Source: Candidatus Sediminicultor secundus
GTDB lineage: Bacteria; Atribacterota; JS1; SB-45; 34-128
Direction of reading: 5' to 3'
NCBI GenBank assembly: GCA_002849045.2
Contig: NCRO01000064.1
Span: 1-12,475 of the forward strand
DNA length: 12,475 nucleotides
Under the pieces are notes generated by a model. It saw only the letters and a list, made by a program, of their open reading frames with translations. It made no database searches and was not told the origin of the DNA. Numbering within the stretch: position 1 is the first letter of the stretch; the number at the start of each line of letters is the position of its first letter. The position numbers and the translations under genes were made by a program. Positions 1-7,616 of this stretch are shown one piece after another.

Positions 1-53
1 GCGTACGTGATCTATTACGGTCTCGTGGGTTCGGAGATAGGTATAAAAGACAG
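1..53 (+). other. Illumina Nextera i7 adapter (contaminating synthetic sequence)
   Basis: Not genomic. Bases 20-53 match the 34-nt Nextera read-2 transposase adapter at 30 of 34 positions, including the Tn5 mosaic end ending in GACAG (16 of 19). Bases 1-11 match the tail of the P7 primer at 9 of 11. The 8 bases between them (12-19, CTATTACG) sit exactly where the i7 index belongs and differ from index N702 (CTAGTACG) at one base. The order P7-index-read 2 is the real adapter architecture, so chance is excluded; the mismatches look like low-quality read-end errors. Adapter sequences are recalled from knowledge, not looked up. Confidence 0.95.
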
Positions 54-553
54 TGGAAAGATATACAGAAAAGCCTATTGTTACCAAGGAAATTCCTTAT
101 AAAGAAGAAATAAAAGAAATTCAACCTGTGCCGATAGAAGAGATGGTCGAGGTGAACCTTTACTTTTCTGATTCTCAAGCGATGTATTTAGTTCCCGAAA
201 AAAGAAAAATATCTCAAATCCCTTCTTTAGCCAGACAGGCAGTTATTGAGCTGATAAAAGGTCCGGAAAGTTCCGATCTTTACCCTACAATTCCTGAAGG
301 AACTCAAGTCAATGAAGTATATATTGCTGATGATATTGCCTACTTAGACCTATCTGAAGAAATATTTGAAAATCATCCCGGAGGAAGTAGTGGTGAGTTG
401 ATGACCGTTTATTCTATAGTTAATACTTTAACTGAAATTCCCCCGATTAAAGGTGTTCAGATATTAGTGGAGGGAAATGAGATGAAGAGTTTAGCCGGAC
501 ATATAGATATCAGTATGCCTTTGCTTAGAGACGAAGATTGGATCAAACCATAA
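53..553 (+). CDS. GerMN-domain protein, 5'-truncated
   Basis: Residues about 34-150 read as a GerMN domain (the sporulation/germination GerM family, also common as a C-terminal module in non-sporulating anaerobes). Visible features are the opening strand VNLYFSDSQAMYLVPEKR, the ARQAVIELIKGP helix, the PEGTQVNEVYIADDIAYLDLS core and the ILVEG strand near the end. Such proteins are usually secreted or anchored by an N-terminal lipoprotein signal or membrane helix and are thought to act in the cell envelope; the exact role is unknown. The apparent GTG start uses the last base of the adapter, so it is spurious. The true N-terminus, with any signal peptide, lies off the contig. The visible N-terminal 30 residues are charged and proline-containing, like a linker. 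The stop is followed 31 bases later by the DUF212 gene in the same direction. Confidence 0.8.
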   Translation: MERYTEKPIVTKEIPYKEEIKEIQPVPIEEMVEVNLYFSDSQAMYLVPEKRKISQIPSLARQAVIELIKGPESSDLYPTIPEGTQVNEVYIADDIAYLDLSEEIFENHPGGSSGELMTVYSIVNTLTEIPPIKGVQILVEGNEMKSLAGHIDISMPLLRDEDWIKP

Positions 554-583
554 AACCAAATGAATAATATAGAAAAATAGGAA

Positions 584-1051
584 GTGATAAAGATTAATAT
601 TATCGATTTATCTCTAATTTTTAGAAATAAAATTGTAATAATTGCCTTTATTGCCTGGGTCTTAAATCAGAGCTTAAAGCTAATTTTTTTTTATATTACC
701 GAAAAAAGATGGGATATTAGGAGATTTGTTGGGGCAGGAGGGATGCCCAGTACTCATTCCGCCCTTTCTATGTGCGTGGCTACCACCATTGGTTTAAAAG
801 AAGGCTGGGATTCTCCCTTGTTTGCTTTAGCTATAGTTATAGCTTTTATTATTATGGCCGATGCAGCCGGAGTAAGGAGAGAGACGGGAGAACAAGCTAA
901 GGTATTAAATAAAATTATTTTAGAATTTTTTAAAGAAATAAAGTTAAAAGACAAGCGTTTAAAAGAATTAGTTGGACACACTCCTTTTGAAGTTATAGTA
1001 GGAGCCTTCATGGGAATTATAATGGCTTGGATATTAAGTGCGGTAATTTAG
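584..1051 (+). CDS. DUF212 / divergent PAP2 family membrane protein
   Basis: A 155-residue integral membrane protein of the DUF212 family (B. subtilis YuiD type), distantly related to PAP2 acid phosphatases. The family signature is complete: GAGGMPSTHSA (residues 50-60), DAAGVRRETGEQAKVLN (93-109) and ELVGHTPFEVIVGAFMG (128-144). Hydrophobic segments lie at about 16-38, 76-92 and 135-154. The Ser-Thr-His and the Arg-rich segment resemble the phosphate-binding residues of PAP2 enzymes, so a lipid-phosphate substrate is possible but untested for the family. Start chosen as GTG at 584. The weak Shine-Dalgarno-like AGGAA lies only 1-2 bases upstream, so this start is not certain, but the protein length fits the family. 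Probably co-transcribed with the GerMN gene. Confidence 0.88.
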   Translation: MIKINIIDLSLIFRNKIVIIAFIAWVLNQSLKLIFFYITEKRWDIRRFVGAGGMPSTHSALSMCVATTIGLKEGWDSPLFALAIVIAFIIMADAAGVRRETGEQAKVLNKIILEFFKEIKLKDKRLKELVGHTPFEVIVGAFMGIIMAWILSAVI

Positions 1052-1283
1052 CTTTAACTTGATTGTATAGGGACTTCCTTTTTCCGTAATCCCTGCTTAG
1101 TAGATACTCACTTATTAAGGCAAACAAAAGGCAGTAAAACAGAGAGGGCACAATTCATTGTGCCCCTACAAGAGAAAAGTAGGAGCACGGTGTGCCGTGT
1201 CTTCTTGTACTAACGACTATTCACTATTCACTAACGACTAATTTAATAGGTAGAATTTCAGCCCGAGAGGTGAATTCATAGAT
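1052..1283. repeat. Intergenic hairpin and short-repeat region
   Basis: Gene-free stretch between the DUF212 gene and tlyA. It holds a perfect hairpin at 1146-1165 (arms GGGCACAA/TTGTGCCC, 4-base loop) and a second at 1186-1199 (CACGG/CCGTG, loop TGTG). The flank of the first (GTGCCCCTAC) is itself nearly the reverse complement of the flank of the second (GTAGGAGCAC, 9 of 10), making a compound inverted repeat. An 11-base direct repeat, ACTAACGACTA, occurs at 1209-1219 and 1230-1240. Neither hairpin is followed by a T-tract, so they are not ordinary terminators. They resemble the dispersed REP-like palindromes of many uncultured lineages. Confidence 0.6.
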
Positions 1284-2111
1284 TTGACAAAATCAAAGAA
1301 AGAACGTTTGGATATATTACTGGTTGAAAAAGGAATTTTCCCCACCAGAGAGAAAGCCAAAAGTGCTATTATGGCGGGAGAAGTTTTAGTGGAAGGGGAA
1401 AGAGTCAATAAATCGGGGCAAAGAATCAAGGCTGAAAGCAATATTTCAGTAATAAAAAAAGAGACTGCTTATGTAAGCAGGGGTGGAGAAAAATTAGAAA
1501 AAGCCATAAAAGTCTTTAATATCAATGTTAAAGGAAAGAGGGTAATCGATGTTGGTGCATCTACCGGGGGGTTTACTGATTGTCTCTTAAAATTTGGAGC
1601 TAAAAAAATTTACTGTATAGACGTGGGTTATGGACAGTTAGCCTGGAAACTGCAGAAAGATAGCCGAGTAGTAGTTATAGATAGAACTAACATAAGATAT
1701 CTTAATGCTGATAAATTTGATGACCTTTTTGAATTAGCTACCATAGATGTCTCCTTTATTTCATTAGATAAAGTCCTGCCAGCGGTGTATAATTTAATTG
1801 GGGAGAGAGGAGAAGTGGTAGCTTTAATCAAACCACAGTTCGAAGCAGGTCGGGAGTTCATTCAAAAGGGCGGATTAGTAAAAAAGGCAGAAGTCCATCA
1901 GGTGGTAATCGAAAGAGTCGGCGAAAAAGCCCAAAAAATAGGTTTTGGTATCCAAGATCTAACTTTTTCACCCTTAAAAAAAGCTTCCGGTAATATAGAA
2001 TACCTTATCTGCTTGGTAAAAAATTCTGGAAAAGATAAGATGAATAATTTTCCTCAAATTGTAGAGGAAGTGGTAAAAAAAGCTCACCAGGAACTTTCTC
2101 CTAAAAAATGA
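1284..2111 (+). CDS. tlyA: TlyA family rRNA (cytidine-2'-O)-methyltransferase
   Basis: TlyA uses S-adenosylmethionine to 2'-O-methylate cytidines in 16S and/or 23S rRNA. Residues 7-60 form the N-terminal S4 RNA-binding domain (ERLDILLVEKGIFPTREKAK, then AGEVLVEGERVNKSGQRI). The linker motif SRGGEKLEKA (65-74) follows, then the FtsJ/RrmJ-like domain with SAM motif DVGASTGGF (89-97), acidic motif IDVSFISLDK (154-163, Asp155) and catalytic-type Lys183 in LIKPQFEAGR. These match the family's K-D-K-E arrangement. The length of 275 residues is normal. Start taken as TTG at 1284, preceded by GAGAGGTGA at 1264-1272. The tlyA-nadK-recN order is the conserved Firmicutes-type arrangement. Some homologues are also described as hemolysins; the methyltransferase role is better supported. 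Confidence 0.95.
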   Translation: MTKSKKERLDILLVEKGIFPTREKAKSAIMAGEVLVEGERVNKSGQRIKAESNISVIKKETAYVSRGGEKLEKAIKVFNINVKGKRVIDVGASTGGFTDCLLKFGAKKIYCIDVGYGQLAWKLQKDSRVVVIDRTNIRYLNADKFDDLFELATIDVSFISLDKVLPAVYNLIGERGEVVALIKPQFEAGREFIQKGGLVKKAEVHQVVIERVGEKAQKIGFGIQDLTFSPLKKASGNIEYLICLVKNSGKDKMNNFPQIVEEVVKKAHQELSPKK

Positions 2112-2204
2112 TATTTTATGACTTTACTTAGTGATACTTAATTTTAACAACAGGGAAGTGCATGAAGAATCAAATTAAAGTAAGATATTATTGGAGTGAG
2201 GTTT

Positions 2205-2750
2205 TTGAATATAAATGAAAATGCTATTTTAATCTTTATTTTATTTGTTGGCGGAGGAATAGTCTGCCTGGTTCTCTATATCAAGATAAGTAATTGGTTG
2301 AGAGCTAAGAGGCTAAGAAAGAGATTTTCTAAAAGCAGACAGGCAGAAAAAGAAGCAGAGAAAATATTGAGGAAAAACGGTTATGCGATTATAGATGCTC
2401 AAAAAAGTAAATCACTTCTTGTAACTATCGGAGACAAGATTCATCGCTACTTAGTGCGGATAGATTATTTGGCGAAGAAGAAAGGGAAAGTCTACGTAGT
2501 AGAAGTCAAAAGTGGAGAAAAGATTCCCTATATTACCAACCGGGAGACCCGTAGACAGATGTTAGAATATTATCTTGCTTACCAACCGAGCGGTATTCTC
2601 TTATTAAATATGAAAAATAAGAGTATTTCTGAAGTAAAGTTTCAATTCGAAAGCACCATACGTCAAAAGACAATAAAGATAGTATATTTTTTGGCAGGAG
2701 CAATTTTTAGTTTGGTCTTATATTATTTACTTCAAGGAGGGTGGAGATGA
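2205..2750 (+). CDS. Membrane-anchored putative PD-(D/E)XK nuclease-like protein
   Basis: Not a family I recognise by name. The gene is open from a GTG at 2196; I chose the TTG at 2205 because GGAG at 2193-2196 then sits 8 bases upstream. Numbered from the GTG, it has a membrane helix at about 10-29, a basic stretch (RAKRLRKRF), a soluble domain at about 46-150, and a second membrane helix at about 160-179. The soluble domain follows the PD-(D/E)XK pattern: helix with Glu (RQAEKEAEKILRKNGY), Asp90 in RIDYLAK, then VYVVEVKSGE with Glu103 and Lys105, then a helix RETRRQMLEYYLAY. This is the pattern of YraN-like and resolvase-like nucleases. Activity is inference. The stop overlaps the nadK start (ATGA), which implies translational coupling. 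Confidence 0.75.
   Translation: MNINENAILIFILFVGGGIVCLVLYIKISNWLRAKRLRKRFSKSRQAEKEAEKILRKNGYAIIDAQKSKSLLVTIGDKIHRYLVRIDYLAKKKGKVYVVEVKSGEKIPYITNRETRRQMLEYYLAYQPSGILLLNMKNKSISEVKFQFESTIRQKTIKIVYFLAGAIFSLVLYYLLQGGWR
2734..2750 (+). promoter_or_regulatory. Ribosome binding site and ATGA overlap deciding the nadK start
   Basis: AAGGAGG at 2734-2740 lies inside the 3' end of the upstream nuclease-like gene. It is directly abutted by an in-frame GTG (2741), which is too close, and followed at 6 bases by ATG (2747). ATG 2747-2749 overlaps the upstream TGA (2748-2750), a standard translational-coupling layout. Confidence 0.8.
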
Positions 2751-3619
2751 AATTAGACAGCGTTGGTTTAATAGTGAATTATAAAAAAGAAAATACTCGG
2801 GAAACAGCCTGTAGGATAATTGATTGGCTAAATTCTAAAAAACTAAGAGTGTATATAGAAGGAAATAAGGGCGAAGAAATAGGAAAGGAAGAATTAAACT
2901 GCCCTACTGAAAAATTTCTTAAAAATGTTGATTTGATAATCTCTTTGGGGGGAGACGGAACTCTCCTTAGAGCAGCTAGATTAGCCGCTGCCGAAGATAT
3001 CCCGATTTTTGGAGTGAATTTAGGAGGATTGGGTTTTCTGACTCAAATTGGCATCGATGACCTGGAAAAGTCTTTAGAGAAACTGTATCAGGGGAGATAT
3101 TTCCTTGATGAGAGAATGATGTTAAATTGTACAGTGAAAAGAAGAGAAGAAGAGATTAAAAAATTTACTGCTTTAAATGATGTAGTTATAGGCAAAGGGG
3201 CTTTTGCTCGAATTATCTGTTTAGCTACTTATGTTAATAATGATTATGTTATTACTTATTCAGCGGATGGATTGGTTGTATCTACTTCTACGGGTTCTAC
3301 TGCTTATTCTCTTTCTGCTGGCGGCCCCATTGTCAATCCTAATATAAATTCTATAATACTCACCCCCATCTGCCCCCATACTTTATCTGCTCGGCCTTTA
3401 ATTGTTGGTGAAAATGACCAAGTAAAAATAAAATTGGAATCAAGCGAAGAAAAAGTAATGGTAACTATAGATGGGCAGGAGGGCTTTGTTTTAAAACCAA
3501 AGGATGAAGTGATAATAAAAAAATCAGACCATAAAGCTCATTTAATTACTTTTAAGGAAAAGAGTTTTTATGCTATTTTACGGGAAAAATTAAGATGGAG
3601 TGGGCAGATTAATAAGTAA
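2747..3619 (+). CDS. nadK: NAD kinase
   Basis: Phosphorylates NAD to NADP in the cytoplasm, using ATP or polyphosphate depending on lineage. Counting from the ATG at 2747, the diagnostic motifs are all present: GGDGT (68-72, catalytic Asp70) after VDLIISL, GVNLGGLGFLT (89-99), ALNDVVIGKG (142-151, the family's NE/ND motif), and the substrate-binding block STGSTAYSLSAGGPIV (181-196) followed by LTPICPHTLSARPLIV. A length of 290 residues is typical. The ATG at 2747 is preferred over the in-frame GTG at 2741 because a perfect AAGGAGG (2734-2740) then lies 6 bases upstream. The start codon overlaps the TGA of the preceding gene (ATGA). Confidence 0.97.
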   Translation: MKLDSVGLIVNYKKENTRETACRIIDWLNSKKLRVYIEGNKGEEIGKEELNCPTEKFLKNVDLIISLGGDGTLLRAARLAAAEDIPIFGVNLGGLGFLTQIGIDDLEKSLEKLYQGRYFLDERMMLNCTVKRREEEIKKFTALNDVVIGKGAFARIICLATYVNNDYVITYSADGLVVSTSTGSTAYSLSAGGPIVNPNINSIILTPICPHTLSARPLIVGENDQVKIKLESSEEKVMVTIDGQEGFVLKPKDEVIIKKSDHKAHLITFKEKSFYAILREKLRWSGQINK

Positions 3620-3916
3620 TGAGTAATAAGTAATGAGTGATGAGTGAAGATAGAATAATAACGGATAGCTAAAATACAGTAACAAGTAATAAGATTAGAT
3701 TTTTGAAATTACAAAAACAGGTTACTTGTTACACGTTGCACATTACATTGCTTGCTGGTTACTTGGTTTAAAGAAAGAAAAACGTAAAAGTTAGCATACA
3801 TTTAAATAATTATATACTTAATTGATTAGTGAATTAATCTTACAACCAATTAACTAATTAACCAACTAATCATTATATAATGTATTGACTATACTATGAG
3901 GTGGATACAGAAATAA
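3620..3916. repeat. Intergenic AT-rich repeats before recN
   Basis: About 300 bases without a gene. Directly after nadK there is a degenerate tandem of AAGTAATGAGT-like units (about 3616-3647). An 11-base perfect inverted repeat, GTAACAAGTAA (3679-3689) and TTACTTGTTAC (3722-3732), could form a long-loop hairpin. A second inverted pair is TGATTAGT (3823-3830) and ACTAATCA (3865-3872), within a run of TTAACTAATTAACC-like repeats. The low-complexity character is shared with the other block A intergenic regions and suggests decaying dispersed repeats. A TATAAT hexamer is noted separately. Confidence 0.5.
3876..3881 (+). promoter_or_regulatory. Possible -10 box for recN
   Basis: A perfect TATAAT lies 36 bases upstream of the recN ATG. 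The region about 17 bases further upstream has no good match to TTGACA, so this is weak support for a housekeeping promoter in an AT-rich background. Confidence 0.25.
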
Positions 3917-5632
3917 ATGTTATTTCAATTAAACATAAAGAATATGGCCTTAATAAAAGAATTAAATATTGAATTTGAGGAAAGATTAAATGTTTTAACC
4001 GGTGAGACCGGAGCTGGGAAATCTATTATCATAGAAGCAATAGATTTAATATTGGGAGGTTATGCCGCTTCTGATTTAATTCGAGACGGAGAAGGCAGCC
4101 TGATAGCAGAAGGATTGTTTCTGTTGACTCCCCAAGAAAAAGAGCTAATAAATAATTTAAATTTAGACATAGAAATTGTTGATGAGGAAGGAGTTTTACT
4201 TATTAGACGGGAAGTTAATAAAAAAGGACGGAATAAATGCTGGATTAATCAGCGGTTGATAAATTTATCCACACTTCAAGAGATTGGTAAATTTTTAGTT
4301 GATTTACACGGACAACACAATCATCAATCCCTTTTAGATACTTCTAAGCATATTGATTTGATGGATAATTTAGGTGGAGATAAAATTATTAAATATAGAA
4401 AGGAATTATTTGACAATTATCGAAGATGGCGAGAAAAGAACAAAAAGTTATTTCAGTTATTAGAGGATAAAGAAGAGAATTTAAAAAAAATAGATTTTCT
4501 AAAATTCCAGTTAGAAGAAATAGATAAAACATCTTTAGTTAAAGGTGAGGATAAGGCTTTAGAAGAGGAAGAGATGGTTCTAAAAAACGCGGAGAAAATT
4601 ATTGAAACCATGGAAAAAGCTAATTTTATTCTCTATGAAGGCGGATTAGAGCAAGCCTCAGTAAGAGATTCCTTAAACGAAGTTTCCGCAGATTTAGGAG
4701 AGATTGCTTCCTTGGATCGACGGATAGAAAAGATAAGAGAAAATTTGAAAGAAGTAGGATATCAATTTGAGGATATTGTTACTGAAATTGTAAAATATAA
4801 AGATGAAATAGATTTGGATAGCCAGAAATTAAAAGAAGTTGAGGGAAGATTAAATCTGATTAATAGTTTAAAGAGTAAATACGGCTCCACTATAGAAGAA
4901 ATATTGGAATATCGCCAAAGAATATATCAGGAATTAGAAGCTATTGATTGTAGCCAAGATAAATTAGAAAAATTAAAAGAAGAGGTTAATTCTCTGGAAG
5001 ACAGAATTTCCACTATTTCCCGCAATCTAAACATCAATCGTAAGAAGATTGCCGAGGATTTACAAAAGATGACAGTAAAAGAATTAGAAGATTTAAATAT
5101 GAAGAGATGTCAGTTTAAAGTTTCTATTAATTCTTACGAAGATGATAACGGAATAGAAATAGATGGTAAAAAATATAAGATAGGTCCGAAAGGGATAGAT
5201 GATATTGAGTTTATGATTTCTCCTAATGTAGGAGAAAAACTGCGTCCTTTAGCTCGAATTGTTTCAGGAGGAGAAGTTTCGAGAATTATGTTAGCTTTGA
5301 AATCAATACTTTCAGATGTAGATCAAGTTCCGACGTTAATCTTTGATGAAATTGACATCGGAGTAGGTGCACGTTTGGGCGAGGTAATTGCTCAAAAACT
5401 GAAGGCGCTTTCTAAAAAAAGACAGGTAATTTGCGTAACTCACCTACCTCAGATAGCCTGCAGAGCCGGGAGACATTTTTATATTGAAAAATATATTTTA
5501 AATAATCAGACCGGGATAAGGTTAAAAGAGATGGAAGGTGAAGAGCGGATTAAAGAGATTGCCCGTATGTTAGACGGAAGCCAGATGAGCGAGATTACTA
5601 TTCGGCATGCCCAAAAAATGTTAGATAGATAA
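3917..5632 (+). CDS. recN: DNA repair protein RecN
   Basis: An SMC-like ATPase recruited early to double-strand breaks, acting in the cytoplasm or nucleoid with RecA. The N-terminal half of the ATPase head carries MLFQLNIKNMALIKEL and Walker A GETGAGKS (29-36). The middle of the protein, about 170-390, is a highly charged Glu/Lys-rich coiled coil. The C-terminal half has the ABC signature ARIVSGGEVSRIMLALK (around 446-462), Walker B PTLIFDEIDIGVG (around 473-485) and the switch-histidine segment VTHLPQIA (around 510-517). The length of 571 residues matches the family. The ATG at 3917 is forced as the earliest start by an in-frame TAA immediately before it; GAGGTGG lies about 12 bases upstream. 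It belongs to the conserved tlyA-nadK-recN neighbourhood, although about 300 bases separate it from nadK. Confidence 0.97.
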   Translation: MLFQLNIKNMALIKELNIEFEERLNVLTGETGAGKSIIIEAIDLILGGYAASDLIRDGEGSLIAEGLFLLTPQEKELINNLNLDIEIVDEEGVLLIRREVNKKGRNKCWINQRLINLSTLQEIGKFLVDLHGQHNHQSLLDTSKHIDLMDNLGGDKIIKYRKELFDNYRRWREKNKKLFQLLEDKEENLKKIDFLKFQLEEIDKTSLVKGEDKALEEEEMVLKNAEKIIETMEKANFILYEGGLEQASVRDSLNEVSADLGEIASLDRRIEKIRENLKEVGYQFEDIVTEIVKYKDEIDLDSQKLKEVEGRLNLINSLKSKYGSTIEEILEYRQRIYQELEAIDCSQDKLEKLKEEVNSLEDRISTISRNLNINRKKIAEDLQKMTVKELEDLNMKRCQFKVSINSYEDDNGIEIDGKKYKIGPKGIDDIEFMISPNVGEKLRPLARIVSGGEVSRIMLALKSILSDVDQVPTLIFDEIDIGVGARLGEVIAQKLKALSKKRQVICVTHLPQIACRAGRHFYIEKYILNNQTGIRLKEMEGEERIKEIARMLDGSQMSEITIRHAQKMLDR

Positions 5633-5833
5633 AATAGCGGATAGCAAAACTAGCATGGAGCGTAGAGCGTACAGCGTATAGTGTTAAGAAATAAGTAGTA
5701 TATAGCAAAAATCGCAAAATTCGTATCTCGTATCTCGCAAAGAGAATAGAAACCGAGAATAAGAATAAATTCGACCCCTACATTAAACTTAATTACTAAC
5801 TCAATAGACTGATTTTAATAAGGTTGTTATCTT
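5633..5833. repeat. Intergenic region with AGCGTATAG-like repeats
   Basis: Two hundred gene-free bases holding degenerate tandem units (GGAGCGTAGAGCGTACAGCGTATAG, in pieces, at about 5656-5680) and a CGTATCTCGTATCTCGC direct repeat (about 5720-5737). Similar AGCGTATAG and TAGCGTATAG units recur at about 7351-7380 after the sigma-54 regulator gene, and CGGATAGC recurs near 3662 and 5638. The region ends with AAGG at about 5820, a weak ribosome site for the next gene. Confidence 0.45.
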
Positions 5834-7303
5834 ATGAAAGAGAAGATTAATGCAAATAAAGATAAATGGCTGCAAGAAATTGCCACACAAAAAGAGATTC
5901 AGAGCACCTTAAAGGCGATTATCCATTCTACCGATAATGCTATTTCGGTAGTAGACGAAAATGGCTTGCATACTATTATTAATCCTGCTTATACCCGGCT
6001 TACTGGTTTAATAGAAGAAGATGTATTAGGGAAATCACCTACTATTGATATTGCTGATGAGGGTGAAAGCATGCATTTAAAAGTACTGAGAACCAGGAAA
6101 CCGGTACACGGAGCGAGAATGCGGGTTGGACCTAATCGTAAAGAGGTAATTGTAAATGTAGCACCGGTTATAGTAGAGGGGATTTTAAAAGGCAGTGTGG
6201 CGGTGATACATGATGTTTCGGAGATTGAATATTTGAATAGGGAGTTAAAGAGGGTTAAACAAAGGGTCAGACATTTAGAATCGAAATACACTTTTGAAGA
6301 TATTATAGGAAAAAGCAGGGGAATGATTATTGCTAAAGAACAGGCCAAGAAAGCTGCCCAAACTCCCGCGACCGTTTTGCTTCAAGGGGAAAGTGGAACC
6401 GGGAAAGAACTCTTCGCCCACGCCATACATCATGTAAGTAAAAGAAAGAACCAGCAATTTATTCGGGTAAACTGTTCTGCTTTAGTGGATACTTTATTAG
6501 AAAGTGAACTATTTGGTTATGAGGGAGGTTCGTTTACAGGAGCTAAAAAAACCGGAAAGAAGGGACTATTCGAAGAAGCCGACAAAGGGACTATATTTTT
6601 AGATGAAATTGGAGTGATGAGCCTGAATTTACAGGCTAAGTTATTGAGGGTGCTTCAAGAAAAAGAGATTATAAGAGTAGGAGGAAGAAGTCCTATTAAT
6701 GTGGATGTTAGGATAATCTCAGCTACTAATATTGATTTAAAAAATGCGGTAAAAGAAGGAAGGTTCAGAGATGACCTTTTTTACCGATTATATGTTATTC
6801 CTATCTATATCCCTACTTTAAGGGAGCGGAAAGAAGATATGTCTCTCTTGGTTAATAATTTAATAAGAAAATTTAATCAAGATTTTGGAAGAAACATAAA
6901 AGGAATTTCACCAGAAGCATTAAATATATTATCGGATTATTCCTGGCCCGGAAATGTAAGGGAATTAGAAAATGTAATTGAAAGAGCAGTTATAAATATG
7001 AAATTAAGCGAAGAAATTATCTCGCCCAAACATATCCCTGCTTTAACTGAATTAAATAAACTGGAAATAATCGAAGAGGAACCAATTATCAGTTCTGAAT
7101 CTGATAATTTAATTGATTATAATTCGGATAAGAATAATTTAAAGGTGATAAAGGATGATACGGAAAGAAAAGCCCTTCTAAATGCTTTGAAATCTACCAA
7201 TGGGGATAGTTCAATGGCTGCAAATAAATTGGGAATCAGCCTGAGAAGTTTTTATTATAAAATCAAAAAGTATAATATTAAAAAGATATACGAATATAAG
7301 TGA
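5834..7303 (+). CDS. Sigma-54-dependent transcriptional activator, PAS-AAA+-Fis type
   Basis: A bacterial enhancer-binding protein that hydrolyses ATP to open promoters bound by sigma-54 RNA polymerase. Domains in order are: N-terminal PAS sensor (about 22-135, with SVVDENGLHTIINPAYTRLTG); short coiled linker (about 133-152); AAA+ domain (about 158-385) with Walker A GESGTGKE (185-192), sigma-54 contact loop GSFTGA (232-237), Walker B GTIFLDEIG (252-260), FRDDLFYRL (311-319) and WPGNVRELEN (371-380); and a C-terminal Fis-type helix-turn-helix (about 443-485, AANKLGISLRSFYYKIKKYNI). The GAFTGA loop has Ser in place of Ala, a tolerated natural variant. No response-regulator receiver domain is present, so it probably senses a small ligand through PAS, like RocR-type regulators. 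The adjacent sigma-54 promoter makes the downstream aminotransferase its likely target. Confidence 0.95.
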   Translation: MKEKINANKDKWLQEIATQKEIQSTLKAIIHSTDNAISVVDENGLHTIINPAYTRLTGLIEEDVLGKSPTIDIADEGESMHLKVLRTRKPVHGARMRVGPNRKEVIVNVAPVIVEGILKGSVAVIHDVSEIEYLNRELKRVKQRVRHLESKYTFEDIIGKSRGMIIAKEQAKKAAQTPATVLLQGESGTGKELFAHAIHHVSKRKNQQFIRVNCSALVDTLLESELFGYEGGSFTGAKKTGKKGLFEEADKGTIFLDEIGVMSLNLQAKLLRVLQEKEIIRVGGRSPINVDVRIISATNIDLKNAVKEGRFRDDLFYRLYVIPIYIPTLRERKEDMSLLVNNLIRKFNQDFGRNIKGISPEALNILSDYSWPGNVRELENVIERAVINMKLSEEIISPKHIPALTELNKLEIIEEEPIISSESDNLIDYNSDKNNLKVIKDDTERKALLNALKSTNGDSSMAANKLGISLRSFYYKIKKYNIKKIYEYK

Positions 7304-7317
7304 AAGATAATTGACCA

Positions 7318-7342
7318 ATTAAATTAGTCGTTAGTGAATAGT
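7318..7342. repeat. 25-base dispersed repeat, inverted copy of 1223-1247
   Basis: These 25 bases are the exact reverse complement of 1223-1247, about 6 kb away. Both copies are intergenic, one before tlyA and one just after the sigma-54 regulator gene. The exact match in otherwise degenerate sequence suggests a small dispersed repeat family, or the edge of a larger palindromic element, in block A. Confidence 0.7.
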
Positions 7343-7529
7343 ATATAGTATAGCGTATAGCCTACAGCGTTTAGCGTATAGAAATACAACAGTGTATCGT
7401 AAGTAATTTTATAGTAATTTTGGAATTGTTGGGTATAATACTTATTTTATTCTTTCTTCTTTTTCTTTAACTAACCAACTAACCGTAAACGAGATATGAA
7501 TTTAGTTTTAGGTTATATGCTATATTGAA

Positions 7530-7582
7530 TGCACTTTATAAACAAAAATTGCACAGACTACGAATAATTGCAATTTAATGCA
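7530..7582 (+). promoter_or_regulatory. Phased TGCA boxes, candidate enhancer site for the sigma-54 activator
   Basis: Four TGCA cores, each in an A/T-rich context (AATGCAC, ATTGCAC, ATTGCAA, AATGCAG), begin at 7530, 7550, 7569 and 7579. The intervals of 20, 19 and 10 bases are close to two, two and one helical turns, so all would face one side of the DNA. The third lies in a perfect palindrome, AATTGCAATT (7566-7575). The group lies about 100-150 bases upstream of the -24/-12 promoter, the usual distance for enhancer-binding protein sites. Binding by the neighbouring regulator is inference. Confidence 0.45.
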
Positions 7583-7616
7583 GTAATATTTAAAAATATA
7601 TATTTTGATTTTTTTC

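Noticed and set aside
754..1011. Minus-strand reading frame opposite the DUF212 gene
   Set aside because: It is a shadow of a strongly conserved + strand gene and has no recognisable features of its own. The same applies to antisense frames under tlyA (1628-1861), the sigma-54 regulator (5989-6457) and the aminotransferase (7835-8020).
2741..2746. GTG at 2741 as the nadK start
   Set aside because: The AAGGAGG ends directly before it with no spacing; the ATG at 2747 has ideal spacing and overlaps the upstream stop.
5640..5770. Possible CRISPR-like short repeats (also 3616-3660 and 7345-7385)
   Set aside because: Units are 8-15 bases, degenerate and directly tandem, with no constant repeat/spacer pattern and no cas genes nearby.
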